Of a DNA stretch of 64,000 nucleotides, positions 36,906-49,592 are shown in pieces (position 1 is the first letter of the stretch; every line of letters begins with the position of its first letter). The DNA lies in NCBI GenBank assembly GCA_029465975.1, contig CM055745.1:7363752-7427751 (forward strand), written 5' to 3'. The notes below the pieces were generated by a model, which did no database searches, had not been told where the DNA came from, and saw only the letters and a list, made by a program, of their open reading frames with translations. The position numbers and the translations under genes are program-made. Source of the DNA: Dallia pectoralis (lineage: Eukaryota; Chordata; Actinopteri; Esociformes; Umbridae).

Positions 36906-37515
36906 CAAGATATCTAAGTCAATAAGAAGTGATTATGTACAAAGTCTTGTGTGCACGTGTGTAGCCGGGCTATTGTGTTAGACCCCATATGTTCATGTAC
37001 ATTTCCAAAATTGTCGCAGTTATTGGTATTTCAAATCGTGGGTGCGCTTTTCGTCCTCCACTAATTATTAGAACCAATAACCTTCCGCGACATATGGACT
37101 GTGTTCCCTCACAAGCACTTGGGTTACATCACCGAATCAGGGAAGACAGTGTGGCACTTCGCTCACCCCTCCGTCACAGACCACTGGGGGGGCGGATCGG
37201 GTTCCCACCCTCCTGTCTATCACTGGCCCACAGCCACCACTTAACCGGGGAGAAAGTCCAGCGGCTGGGTCAGCTAATGGTGGCTCTAAATGCCCATCAT
37301 TATTCTGGGAGACAGGTAGCTAGCCGGCCGGGCGTGGCTGAGCCCGATGCCTGTTAATGGCGAACCGGTTCTGGGACGTGGTTGACTAGTAGAGGTAGAC
37401 TGAAACAGACAGATATATGCGATAAACCCGATCGTGTAGCAGGACTCTCTCCATTAAGGGCACACACTGTATCTCAGGAATGGAAACTGGATGCTGCGAG
37501 GCAACAATGATATCT
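36906..37515. other. Unique sequence
   Basis: GC-richer patch at 37130-37380 with an open frame of 122 codons. No domain recognised. Confidence 0.4.
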
Positions 37516-37743
37516 GTGTGTGTGTGTGTGTGTGTGTGTGCATGTGTGCGCGTGTGTGTGTCTGTGTCTGTGTGTGTCGGTGTGTGTGTGTGTGCGTGTG
37601 CGTGTGTGCGTGTGTGTGTTTGTGTGTGTGTGTGTGTGTATGTGTGTGTGTGTGTCGGTGTGTGTGTGTCGGTGTGTGTCGGTGTGTCAGTGTGTCGGTG
37701 TGTCAGTGTGTCGGTGTGTGTGTGTGCGTGTGTGCGTGTGTGC

Positions 37744-37774
<31 letters not shown>

Positions 37775-37792
37775 CGCGTGTGTGCGCGTGCC
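37516..37792. repeat. GT-rich microsatellite with TGTCGG and TGCG interruptions
   Basis: TG-rich over about 277 bp, including a GTGTGTCGGTGTGTCA repeated phrase. Confidence 0.93.
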
Positions 37793-38017
37793 GGTCGGGG
37801 GGAGAGAGCTGTTCTCTCTCGGTCTTCTCTGTGTTTGCTGGTGGTTTTCTCTCTTGACACGCCACATGCCCACGCATATCTGACTCCCTAACCGGGCAGC
37901 GATGGCTGGGGAACTCTCAACATCCTCAAGGCCAATGTTTCCAAGTAGCCACAGATTCTATTACCGGGCAGATATGTCAGCGATACAGCCTTTTAACAGC
38001 CACGCCAGCCTGTCTTG

Positions 38018-38058
38018 AGGTGTGTGTGCGTGTGTCTGTGCGTGTGTCTGTGCGTGTG

Positions 38059-38123
<65 letters not shown>
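38018..38123. repeat. (TG)n microsatellite
   Basis: Pure TG for about 55 bp after an interrupted start (GCGTGTGTCT). Confidence 0.95.
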
Positions 38124-38125
<2 letters not shown>

Positions 38126-38806
38126 GTATCACATGTATATCTGTCTTTTTCCGTACACCCTGTGGGGATATTCTGGGACTTTGCCTACTTTCTATCCGTA
38201 TGGATCTGGCATAGTTTCTGTAGATGATATGGTGGTATGTGTTATGCGGAGTTAAAGTTTGACAGTCTCTGGCACTGGCTACTGGATTGGATGACACGGT
38301 AAGAGATATGTCTGGGCCAACACCCGGCACGCTGGGCAATTTTCCGTGGGCTCACACACTGTTTATATGCAGTTTACATTTTCAAAGTGGATTTTTTCGT
38401 CACAGAGAAATGTGTCTTGATAAACGACTCTGTAATTGAATATGTAGTGTCAGCGAGTTTCGGATGAAGGTGCACTAATCATTACGTTAGCGATGCTCTG
38501 TGTTTAATTTCTAGCTGCCTGTCTTCTTCATAATGTCTGACGTGAATCCCTTTGCCAAAAGCAAAATGAGGTGCTTCGTCATGCCCAGTCTCTGATAAAC
38601 CAGGAGGTTTGAGTCTTGATCACTCGTCGGTTCGCAGCCGTTGGTTTATTAGACCGTACGCCCCGGTATGACATCACATCACGTCTTTCTGCTTCAACTG
38701 CAGCTGGTAACTAGCAACAGTTATAGGCTCGAGGCTTTGTGAAATCTTGCCTATAGACAACTCCCAGGCACTCAGTTTGGCATAAAATCAGCATATACCT
38801 GTGGCA
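38124..38806. other. Unique sequence
   Basis: Nothing recognised before the Tc1 element. Confidence 0.4.
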
Positions 38807-38945
38807 TAGTTGAATTAGGTGTTTTTGTACATACGCCATAATATATTTGAACTAAATGTTTCACAACTCTTGACGTTTTATCTTAGTAAATATTCCCTGT
38901 TTCAGGTCAGTTAGGATGGCCGCTTTATTTTATGAATGTAAAATG

Positions 38946-40059
38946 TGTCACATATGGGTGAGCTGTGTTGTACACAGGGTGTTAGGGGAATGCACTTATG
39001 GGTACTGTGTTGATTAGGAGCACAGCTGTTTTTGGTTTAGCTAAACAGCAAACATAGGTTAGTTAATCAGTGGGCTATTTAAGGTCCCTGGTTAGGTTCA
39101 CTGGTGCTTGTTATTAATATAATGTTACATATGTTAGTTAATCAGTGGGCTATTTAAGGTCCCTGGTTAGGTTCACTGGTGCTGGTTATTAATATAATGT
39201 TACATAGGTTAGTTAACCAGTGGGTTATTTAAGGTCCCTGGTTAGGTTCACAGGTGCTTGTTATTAATATAATGTTACATAGGTTAGTCAATCAGTGGGC
39301 TATTTAAGGTCCTTGGTTAGGTTCACAGGGGCTTGTTATTAATATAATGTTACATATGTTAGTTAATCAGTGGGCTATTTAAGGTCCTTGGTTAGGTTCA
39401 CAGGGGCTTGTGATTAATATAATGTTACATAGGTTAGTTAATCAGTGGGCTGTTTAAGGTCCCTGGTTAGGTTCACAAGTACTTGTTATTAATATAATGT
39501 TACATAGGTTAGTTAATCAGTGGGCTATTTAAGGTCCTTGGTTAGGTTCACAAGTGCTTGGTATTAATATAATGTTACATAGGTTAGTTATTCAGTTGGC
39601 TATTTAAGGTCCCTGGTAAGGTTCACTGGTGCTTGTTATTAATATAATGTTACATAGGTTAGTTAATAGGTGGGCTGTTTAAGGTTCCTGGTTAGGTTCA
39701 CAAGTGCTTGGTATTAATATAATGTTACATAGGTTAGTTAATCAGTGGGCTGTTTAAGGTTCCTGGTTAGGTTCACAAGTGCTTGGTATTAATATAATGT
39801 TACATAGGTTAGTTAAGCAGTGGACAATTTAAGGTCCCTGGTTAGGTTCACGGTTGCTTGGTATTAAGGTGTTGAGTCATGTCCTGTTGTAGGTGAGTGG
39901 AGGTCTATGTGTACTAGTGTGTTTGCGTGTTTAGTAGTCGCTAACAATTCGTGTACAATTTTCCTCTTGTTGTATGTTGGCTTATTTGTTAATTGAAACC
40001 CACAAACGGGATCCTTTGGCTCTGAATATTCCTGCACTTCACCCGAACGATTTGTGACA
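38946..40059. mobile_element. Solo LTR of a retrotransposon with internal 75-bp repeats
   Basis: It starts TGTCACATATGGG and ends GATTTGTGACA, so it has TG...CA ends inside a 7-bp inverted repeat (TGTCACA/TGTGACA). It is flanked by identical AAATG at 38941-38945 and 40060-40064. On either side the Tc1 sequence continues without loss, which proves the insertion. No internal retroviral-like region remains, so the provirus-like copy collapsed to one LTR. Orientation is not certain. An unusually large part (about 0.8 kb) is a tandem repeat. Confidence 0.88.
39052..39870. repeat. 75-bp tandem repeat inside the solo LTR, 11 copies
   Basis: Units start ACATAGGTTAGTTAATCAG, then TGGGCTATTTAAGGTCCCTG, and end GTTATTAATATAATGTT. 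Starts are spaced exactly 75 bp from 39052 to 39802. Each unit carries a TATTTAAG motif resembling an LTR TATA box, so the array may multiply a core-promoter-like segment. Confidence 0.95.
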
Positions 40060-40149
40060 AAATGTCAGTGTAATAGATGAGAGAATGATTAATTTGAGCT
40101 TTTATTGACTTTGGCACATTCTCAGTGGGTCAGAAGTTTACATTTACTA

Positions 40150-41141
40150 GTGTTTACTAGCAGTGCTTTTAAATTGTTAAACTTGGGTCAACTGTTTTGG
40201 GTGGCCATCCACAAGTTTCCCACAGTAAATTCCTCCTGACAGAACTTGTGTAACAGAGTCAGTTTTTAGTCCTCCTTGCTTGCACATGCTTTTTCAGTTT
40301 TGCCCATATATGTTCTATAGGATAAAGGTCAGGGCTTTGTGATGGCCACTACAATACCTTGACTTTGTTGTACATAGCCATTTTGCCACACCTTTGGACA
40401 TATGGTTGGGGTCATTGTCCGTGTGGAAGACCAAGCTTTAACTTGACTGTTCTCTTGAAATTTTGCTTCAATTTATCCGCATACTTTTCCTTTCTCATGA
40501 TGTCATCTATTTGGTGATGTGCACCTGTCCCTTCTGCAGCAAAGCAAACCCACAACATGCTGCTGCCGCCCTCGTGCTTCACGGTTAAAATGGTGTTCTT
40601 TTGCTGTAAAGCCCATTCCCCAATTTTCTTCCAAACATAACAATGGTCTTTACGGCCAAACAGTTATATTTCTGTTTTATCAGAGCAGAGGACATTTCTC
40701 CAACAAGTCTGTCTTTGTCCCCATGTGTAGTTGCGAACCATAGTCTGGCTTTCGTATGGCGATTTTGAAGCAGAGGCTTCTTTCTTGCTGAGCAGCCGCT
40801 CAGGTTATGTCGATATATGACTTGTTTTTTACTGTGGATATAAAGACTTTTGTACTTGTTTTTGTCCAGGCTCTTTACAAAGTAATTTTCTGTTTTTCTG
40901 GAATTGAGTTGCACTTTTCCCATCAAAGTACATTAATCTCTAGGAGACAGAATGTGTCTCCTATCTGAGCTGTATGAGGGCTGCCTGGTCTCATGGTGTT
41001 TATACTCGCATACTATTGTTTGTACAGATAAACATAGTAACGTCAGGCATTTGGAAAATGCTCCCAAGGATAAACCAAACATGTGGAGGTCTACAAGAAT
41101 TTTTTGAGGTCTTGACTGATTTCTTTTGTTTTTCCGATGAT
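40150..41141 (-). pseudogene. Degenerate Tc1 (Sleeping Beauty-like) transposase
   Basis: Read on the minus strand, the start region gives IGKTKEISQDLKKFL near 41140, matching the N-terminus of Tc1 transposases with the start ATG mutated. Further in, HNLSGCSARKKPLLQNRHTK and WFATTHGDKD match the region just before the catalytic domain. The span is close to the usual 1.02 kb, but frameshifts and stops break it into several frames. It would have bound the element's own direct repeats and cut at TA. It is not functional. Confidence 0.88.
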
Positions 41142-41423
41142 GTCAAGCGAAGTAGCATGAAGTTTGGCCTTGAAAAACATCCACAGGTACACCTGCAAGG
41201 ACTCCAATGAGGCCAAATGATCAGACGCTTCTAAAACCATGTAATGGCTTCTGGAATTTTCCAAGCTGTTTTGCAGCACAGTCAACTTAGTATTTGTAAA
41301 CTAACTATGAACCAACTATGAACAAAGTCGATGTTCAAATCCCCTTGTCAAAATCATAGTTTGTTAACATGAAAACTGTGGAGTGGTTGAAAAATATGCG
41401 TGTAAACTTCCAACATTTTAACA

Positions 41424-42280
41424 ACGCCGGCCTACCTTTTAAATTATTAGACAACCCCCAAAGTAATTTTAAATACTGATGTTTGAATGAAGCATTACAT
41501 TGTAAGTCACATTGCTGCTAGGTCTGAATTGAACCAATGTGAGCTGGGAGACCTGCAGACACGAGTTATACTGGGATTTGGTTACATTCGGCCAAGTTTC
41601 ACATCCAACCAGGTCACTTCTGGCAAAACGTTCTGTTTATTTGGGCATCTGAATGGACTGATTTGGTAAACAAAAGGCCATCGCTGTGATGTTTTCATAG
41701 ATGAGTGTTAAGAATATTTATGTATTACTAAGAATTAAATATTGATTATTACTTTCGAACTTCCATAAACTCGTTATTAAATCAAAACACTATACAAACA
41801 TGGTCTCGTTCGGTTCGTTTATTCGAGAGCTCTGACCATAGAGAACTTACAGTGGGCTTAAAAAGGCTGCACCTTACCCACAATGCACTTCCAGCACTTC
41901 AGAATAAAAGTCATTATGTATACAGTAGATCACAAGCAGTTAGGCCTTTATTAAGCACATTGTAATGGTCTTTTATTATTGCAATCCTATTCATCCCTAG
42001 CAATGGGTCAGCTGTGCCTCTGTTTCTGTCTATATGCCGTTCCCTGGAAAACGACGTACGTTTGCCTTTTCCCCAACTGAATTAGCCTTTCAATAGTCTG
42101 TGCACAACAGGCTTTATGCAAATCAAGTGTGGTAAACAAAACTACATTTGCAATTCAGACAACAATAGCCTGTTTTGCTTGACTCGTCTGAAGTATTTTT
42201 GTGTCTGAGCAGTAACTGAAATGGATACACTAGTGTTAGATTCTAATGCAGAGAATGGTTTATCACGCCTGTGGTATCAA
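41424..42280. other. Unique AT-rich sequence
   Basis: No exon, RNA or element recognised. Confidence 0.4.
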
Positions 42281-45200
42281 TGTAATGGTCATGTACAGGT
42301 AATGGTCATGTACAGGTAATGGTAATATACAGGTAATGGTAATATACAGGTAATGGTCATATACTGGTAATGGTCATATACAGGTAATGGTCATGTACAG
42401 GTAATGGTCATATACAGGTAATGGTAATATACAGGTAATGGTCATATACTGGTAATGGTAATATACAGGTAATGGTCATATACTGGTAATGGTCATATAC
42501 AGGTAATGGTCATATACAGGTAATGGTAATATACAGGTAATGGTCATATACTGGTAATGGTAATATACAGGTAATGGTCATATACTGGTAATGGTCATAT
42601 ACAGGTAATGGTCATATACAGGTAATGGTAATATACAGGTAATGGTCATATACTGGTAATGGTCATATACAGGTAATGGTCATGTACAGGTAATGGTCAT
42701 ATACAGGTAATGGTCATGTACAGGTAATGGTAATATACAGGTAATGGTAATATACAGGTAATGGTCATATACTGGTAATGGTCATATACAGGTAATGGTC
42801 ATATACAGGTAATGGTCATATACAGGTAATGGTCATATACTGGTAATGGTCATATACAGGTAATGGTCATGTACAGGTAATGGTCATATACTGGTAATGG
42901 TCATATACAGGTAATGGTCATGTACAGGTAATGGTCATGTACAGGTAATGGTCATATGCAGGTAATGGTCATGTACAGGTAATGGTCATATACAGGTAAT
43001 GGTCATATACTGGTAATGGTCATATACAGGTAATGGTCATGTACAGGTAATGGTCATATACTAGTAATGGTCATGTACAGGTAATGGTCATGTACAGGCA
43101 ATGGTCATGTACAGGTAATGGTCATGTACAGGTAATGGTCATGTACAGGTAATGGTCATATACAGGTAATGGTCATGTACAGGTAATGGTCATGTACAGG
43201 TAATGGTCATATACAGGTAATGGTCATATACAGGTAATGGTCATGTACAGGTAATGGTCATGTACAGGTAATGGTCATATACAGGTAATGGTCATATACA
43301 GGTAATGGTCATATACAGGTAATGGTCATGTACAGGTAATGGTCATATACTGGTAATGGTCATATACAGGTAATGGTCATGTACAGGTAATGGTCATATA
43401 CAGGTAATGGTCATGTACAGGTAATGGTCATATACTGGTAATGGTCATATACAGGTAATGGTCATATACAGGTAATGGTCATATACAGGTAATGGTCATA
43501 TACAGGTAATGGTCATGTACAGGTAATGGTCATATACAGGTAATGGTCATATACAGGTAATGGTCATGTACGGGTAATGGTCATATACAGGTAATGGTCA
43601 TATACAGGTAATGGTCATATACAGGTAATGGTCATATACAGGTAATGGTCATGTACAGGTAATGGTCATATACTGGTAATGGTCATATACAGGTAATGGT
43701 CATATACAGGTAATGGTCATGTACAGGTAATGGTCATATACAGGTAATGGTCATGTACAGGTAATGGTCATATACAGGTAATGGTCATGTACAGGTAATG
43801 GTCATGTACAGGTAATGGTCAGGTACAGGTAATGATCATATACAGGTAATGGTCATATACAGGTAATGGTCATATACAGGTAATGGTCAGGTACAGGTAA
43901 TGGTCATATACAGGTAATGGTCATATACAGGTAATGGTCATATACAGGTAATGGTCATATACAGGTAATGGTCATGTACAGGTAATGGTCATGTACAGGT
44001 AATGGTCATGTACAGGTAATGGTCATGTACAGGTAATGGTCATATACAGGTAATGGTCATGTACAGGTAATGGTCATGTACAGGTAATGGTCATATACAG
44101 GTAATGGTCATATACAGGTAATGGTCATGTACAGGTAATGGTCATGTACAGGTAATGGTCATGTACAGGTAATGGTCATATACAGGTAATGGTCATGTAC
44201 AGGTAATGGTCATGTACAGGCAATGGTCATATACATGTTGTGGTCATGTACAGGTAATGGTCATGTACAGGTAATGGTCATGTACAGGTAATGGTCATGT
44301 ACAGGCAATGGTCATATACATGTTGTGGTCATGTACAGGTAATGGTCATGTACAGGTAATGGTCATATACAGGTAATGGTCATATACAGGTAATGGTCAT
44401 ATACAGGTAATGGTCATATACTGGTAATGGTCATGTACAGGTAATGGTCATGTACAGGCAATGGTCATATACAGGTAATGGTCATGTACAGGTAATGGTC
44501 ATGTACAGGTAATGGTCATATACAGGTAATGGTCATATACTGGTAATGGTCATATACAGGTAATGGTCATGTACAGGTAATGGTCATATACAGGTAATGG
44601 TCATATACAGGTAATGGTCATGTACAGGTAATGGTCATATACTGGTAATGGTCATGTACAGGTAATGGTCATGTACAGGTAATGGTCATGTACAGGCAAT
44701 GGTCATATACATGTTGTGGTCATGTACAGGTAATGGTCATGTACAGGTAATGGTCATGTACAGGTAATGGTCATGTACAGGTAATGGTCATGTACAGGTA
44801 ATGGTCATGTACAGGCAATGGTCATATACAGGTAATGGTCATGTACAGGTAATGGTCATGTACAGGTAATGGTCATATACAGGTAATGGTCATATACTGG
44901 TAATGGTCATATACAGGTAATGGTCATGTACAGGTAATGGTCATATACAGGTAATGGTCATATACTGGTAATGGTCATGTACAGGTAATGGTCATATACT
45001 GGTAATGGTCATGTACAGGTAATGGTCATGTACAGGTAATGGTCATGTACAGGCAATGGTCATATACATGTTGTGGTCATGTACAGGTAATGGTCATGTA
45101 CAGGTAATGGTCATGTACAGGTAATGGTCATGTACAGGTAATGGTCATGTACAGGCAATGGTCATATACATGTTGTGGTCATGTACAGGTAATGGTCATG

Positions 45201-45305
45201 TACAGGTAATGGTCATGTACAGGCAATGGTCATATACATGTTGTGGTCATGTACAGGTAATGGTCATGTACAGGTAATGGTCAGGTACAGGTTGTGGTCA
45301 TATAT
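42281..45305. repeat. 17-bp minisatellite, about 175 copies, carrying CAG|GTAATG
   Basis: The unit is CAGGTAATGGTCATATA with GTCATGTA, TAATATA and CTGGTAATGG variants. The left 450 bp is rich in TAATATA units. The right third contains a higher-order block in which GGCAATGGTCATATACATG and TTGTGGTCATG recur near 44220, 44305, 44698, 45055, 45158 and 45225. The array continues into GTCAGGTACAGG variants at its right edge. Confidence 0.97.
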
Positions 45306-46186
45306 AAGTAGGCAAACAGGCAGGCAATCTAATACAAAGACCAGAGGCAGAACAACAACATGGGCTAGAATAGAGCAGAAGACTGGTCACGTAAGAACTT
45401 CTGGTCGGTACACAGATGATGTCAAAGCAAACACTACCTCATAAAGGAACCGGAGTCATAATGCAAACAGAGTGAACGGAACTAAATAAGGAGCTGATGA
45501 TTACAGGTGAATAACCGACACAGGTGAAATATATGAACGGGAATGAGAGACAGAGCTACGTTCAAACAGAACAGGACACAAGGTTTACTAAGAAAATCAG
45601 TGCAGAACTGAAACCGAAAGCACAACAGTTTATGTTAAAGCAAAATACACAAAGTAACATTGAAACATAAAATAGTTATGAGCCTCCTTTCAATCACGTT
45701 CGATCTGTGTGAAGGTTTTCACTGCTGCAGGTATAATGTCGGTAGAATAATATTGACGCAGATCCAAAATGAGTATTTCTTTGACTTGTTATCTTTACAT
45801 ATACTTAAAGTGGGTGCCAGTGTGTTTTTTCCACATCTACACCTGGTAAATTATTTATCTCAGACATGCAATTAGACAATTGCTACGGTCTCAGCTTTTT
45901 GAACATGAGACACAAAGTATTTTAATATTTTTCAAGCTAGTCATTTACAGAGGAACCAGAAGACAGACCCATTCACTGTTTTAACTTGATTGTAGGCCAA
46001 CGTGCTTAATATTTCGGTAAAAAAAGGGATAAACCCTGGAATTTAACATAAGTTAAAACCCATATCAACTCCGGAGCCCCACTGTAGGCTTGTAGTATAA
46101 GCCATAATGCATCAGCAACTATGTTTGAGGTTTCTCCTATTCTCCTTCAATAGCTCCTGGTTACCCTCTAGGTGGTGATCTAGTGG
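45306..46186. other. Unique sequence, possibly containing an old LTR fragment
   Basis: At about 45330-45560 the minus strand reads TCACCTGTAATCATCAGCTC, CTTATTTAGTTCCGTTC, a style seen in fish Ty3-like LTRs. I cannot define ends or target duplications, so this is only a suspicion. Confidence 0.3.
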
Positions 46187-46262
46187 GTGAGAGAGAGAGA
46201 GAGAGAGGAGAGAGGGAGAGAGAGAGAGAGTAAGAGAGAGAGAGGGAGAGAGGGAGGGAGAG
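46187..46262. repeat. (GA)n-rich purine tract
   Basis: GAGAGAG with GGGA interruptions over about 75 bp. A 38-bp GT tract follows at 46343-46381. Confidence 0.92.
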
Positions 46263-46350
46263 ATGCTCCCAGCAGTGTTAAGACAATATCTCGTTCAAAG
46301 TGTATTGGACTGGAATGAGTGGTATTTTTCTGTGTTTTATAGTGTGTGTG

Positions 46351-46381
<31 letters not shown>

Positions 46382-47199
46382 CCTGCGTGCGGGCGTGCGT
46401 TTGTGTGAATTTGTGAAAGAGAATAGTGTAGCTGTGTAGTTGACCTCCTGCTCCAGCCGGGGTCAGGGCTGTGTTTTATAAGTGCAAGGGCGGGGCAGCA
46501 GGGGGGCGGGGCTATGGCTGAAATAAGTAGCTGATTCATTTCTTCTACTCCCACTCTGTTAGACCTTGAAACCTCACCCCTCCCCCTGTCAAAGCCATGT
46601 CAGAACAATGGTCCAGGTGCTGACCCCCGCTGAGAAAGACCCCCCCCCCTCCCCCCCTGGTGCCCCCTCTGAGCAGAGCAAGGGGTCAGAGGTCAAGGCG
46701 GAATCCTCCCACTGTCTGTCTGTGTGTTTTTCTACATGGAGAAATGATGGCTGGCGCCTGTCTTTTTAAAGCTGAACGATAGAATAGGTTATAACAGGTT
46801 ATATATGTTGCTATGGGCGATGCCTTCTTTTGACTGGCAGTTTGGAAACCCTTTAATGCCAACGAAGGATGTGTGTTTAAAGTTGGAACAGTTCATTGTG
46901 GTGGAGAGAGTCACAGATTTTGCTTGTCTTTCATGTTCATCCTAGTCGTAAACGGTATTTGTAGTTATTTGAGCCCGCTCATTCACGGTTCATTTAATCC
47001 AAAACAAACACTGACAGACTCAAAGAAACCGTAACATAATATTTGTTTTATTCAGGGCTTGTGTCTGTAGTGGATCTTTAGTAGTCATGTTCTGACAGAA
47101 ATCTAAACACACACACACACACACACACATGCACACACAGCGTCAGTTTTCTATTTTACCTTATAATGCACACAAGTGCTGCTTGATATTGACAAAAGG
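46382..47199. other. Unique sequence with C-runs and a short CA tract
   Basis: C8-C10 runs lie at about 46636-46660 and (CA)n at 47108-47130. No gene recognised. Confidence 0.4.
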
Positions 47200-48240
47200 G
47201 CTAACTAATCCCCTTGTGATATTGAAATTGTTTTATTTGATCAGAATCATGCTTTTTTCTGACATAATTCCATGTGTTGGTATCAAGGAAATTATGCATG
47301 TTGTAGAAAAAGAAAATGCTAAAGGAATAAGTGCACAAAATAAGTGAACCCCAGGTTGCTAGAATCAATTAAATACGTAGAACCTGGGAGCTACTTAATT
47401 GGATAACAAATGAACCAATCGAAGAAGAGGTCTTTAGGAATGAGTTTGGGCGGGACTCTGATAGAGGAATAAATCCTAGTCAGGTTCTTGTTACCCATGC
47501 AGGTGATGGAAAAATTATAATTTAGATAAATGCCCAAACGACCCAAATATAATATCCAGAGATTTGCAGACCTTCATATGCATCTCAGATTATTGGGATT
47601 TAACAATAACAAGAACACTGAATAGAAATGGTATTATTGGAATTAATCCTTTGCTGACAAAAAAATAACTAACCTCCGTATTAACTTTGGACAAACCTGA
47701 ACCATTTTCTGGACAGATTAGTCCACACTGTTTGGTCACAATCAAAGTCACTAGGTTTGGCAAAAACCCAACACTGCCTTCTATTAAAAGAACCCAATGC
47801 CAACAGGCAAGCATGGTTGCGGGGAAGTCAAGATCTGGTGCTTTTTATCTCCTCTGGACATGGTTGACTGCACATTATCAAGAACCCATGAATTCTGAGG
47901 TAATTCTTGAACAGAACGCCAGGCCGTTAGTCAAGCTGATGCCGGCCCTAAAATAGGTATTTCGACAAGACCCAAAGCATTCCAACAAATCTTAAAAAAA
48001 AATGGCTCAGGAGAAAGAAGATTAGTGTTTTGGATCAAATGGAGATTCTGTGGCGGACCTGAAACGGCAGTACAACTCTCAAACCTGACTTAAGGAGTAA
48101 CTGTATGGAGTGGTTAAAAGTTCCTAGAGAAATGTCAGAGACTGATAAGTGGCTATAAGAACATTTACATAGTTATCACCGAAAATGGAGGAGCCACAAG
48201 CAATTGAAAAGGAGTTTACACATTTATGCAGGCACTATAT
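47200..48240 (+). mobile_element. Decayed second Tc1-like transposon
   Basis: The + strand contains scattered Tc1 transposase pieces. LKKKWLRRKKISVLDQMEIL near 47990-48045, followed by CTGTGGCGGACCTGAAA, fits the conserved stretch before the last catalytic residue and the ENLWRDLK motif. It ends with GAGTTTACACATTTATGCAG, a phrase typical of the 3' flank of such elements. Frameshifts and stops are numerous. Inverted ends could not be fixed. It is clearly a different subfamily from the element at 38807-41423. Confidence 0.6.
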
Positions 48241-48412
48241 TTCCTTAAACAAAGCTCTTTTGTTAAATAAACACTGTAAATATATTATCTGTTTGTACAT
48301 ATGTTCAGCTAACCCATACATTTACAGTTCTTTTCTTACTACGTCTCGGTGTAATTACATAGTAAATAGAAGATTACAGTTCAAATAGAATGTTGGCCGT
48401 TCTTCAATTTTT

Positions 48413-48506
48413 CAGAACATTTTGGTTTAGTTTTGAACATTTTGGATTTATTAGTGTTCGAACATTTTGGTTTGAGTTTTTCAATTGAACTTCAGAACAT
48501 TTTGGT
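48413..48506. repeat. Short repeat of GAACATTTTGGTTT
   Basis: GAACATTTTGG occurs four times (about 48415, 48436, 48460 and 48495) at irregular spacing. Confidence 0.7.
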
Positions 48507-48855
48507 GTGTGCCTCGTGTATTTCTTGCCGTGGGTAATGTTTTTCTTGCTTCCATAGTTACGAAAAACAACTAAACACAGAGTAGGTCATCGTCTCCTTG
48601 CATCATAGCAAACATGTAGCCGTCAGGCTAGCTCAGTAATGTTTTGTGGACCGTTTTGTTTCAGCACACCCCACACGTGGAAACCCAGGTAACCACACTA
48701 GCCTCCAGGTTGGTCGGTCAGCGAGTTTATTGGTCCTCGCTTGTAATGTCGTTTAATTCTATTCAGAATATTCGGAAAACTGTTTTATAGTCGTTTGATT
48801 CTAATCACTTCACGGAGGGCGTTGTTTTCTTGTAATGCCACGTGTTTGTTATAAA
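48507..48855. other. Unique sequence
   Basis: No supported feature. Confidence 0.4.
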
Positions 48856-49592
48856 GCATGTCATATAGCATGTCATATAGTATGTCATATAGTATGTTAT
48901 ATAGTATGTCATATGGTATATGTCATATAGCATGTCATATAGTATGTCATATAGTATGTTATATAGTATGTCATATAGTATGTCATATGTAATATGTCAT
49001 ATAGTATATGTCATATAGTATGTCATATAGTATATGTTATATAGCATGTCATATAGTATGTTATATAGTATGTTATATAGTATGTCATATAGTATGTTAT
49101 ATAGCATGTCATATAGTATGTCATATAGTATGTCATATATTATATTTCATATAGTATATGTTATATAGTAGGTCATATAGTATATGTTATATAGTATATG
49201 TCATATAGTATGTCATATAGTATATGTCATACTGTATAGTATGTCATAAAGTATGTTATATAGTATGTCATATAGTATATGTTATATAACATGTCATATA
49301 GTATGTTATATAGCATGTCATATAGTATGTTATATAGTATATGTTATATAGTATGTCATATAGAATATGTTATATAACATGTCATATAGTATGTTATATA
49401 GCATGTCATATAGTATGTTATATAGTATATGTCATATAGTATGTCATATAGTATATGTTATATAACATGTCATATAGTATTTTATATAGCATGTCATATA
49501 GTATGTTATATAGTATATGTTATATAGTATATGTTATATAGTATGTCATATAGAATATGTTATATAACATGTCATATAGTATGTCATATAGT
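48856..49592. repeat. AT-rich 12-14-bp array (ATGTCATATAGT units)
   Basis: Units alternate between ATGTCATATAGT, ATGTTATATAGT and a longer form with GTATATG. The units are nearly self-complementary (CATATAG, TATATG), so either strand can fold into repeated small hairpins. Higher-order blocks containing TATATAACATGTCATATAG recur about every 110 bp after 49270. Confidence 0.94.

Larger units (their letters stand above)
38807..41423 (-). mobile_element. Sleeping Beauty-like Tc1 transposon, split by a solo LTR
   Basis: The left end (TAGTTGAATTAGG, then TTTGTACATACGCC) and right end (GCGTGTAAACTTCCAAC) correspond to the outer direct-repeat regions of salmonid-type Tc1 elements. The left inner repeat CAGTGGGTCAGAAGTTTACA is at about 40122. 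The body carries a degenerate transposase in reverse orientation. Removing the 1,114-bp LTR and one copy of its 5-bp duplication leaves about 1.5 kb, close to the usual 1.6 kb. The exact outer bases are uncertain by a few bp because the ends are mutated and the TA duplication is not intact. Confidence 0.88.
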
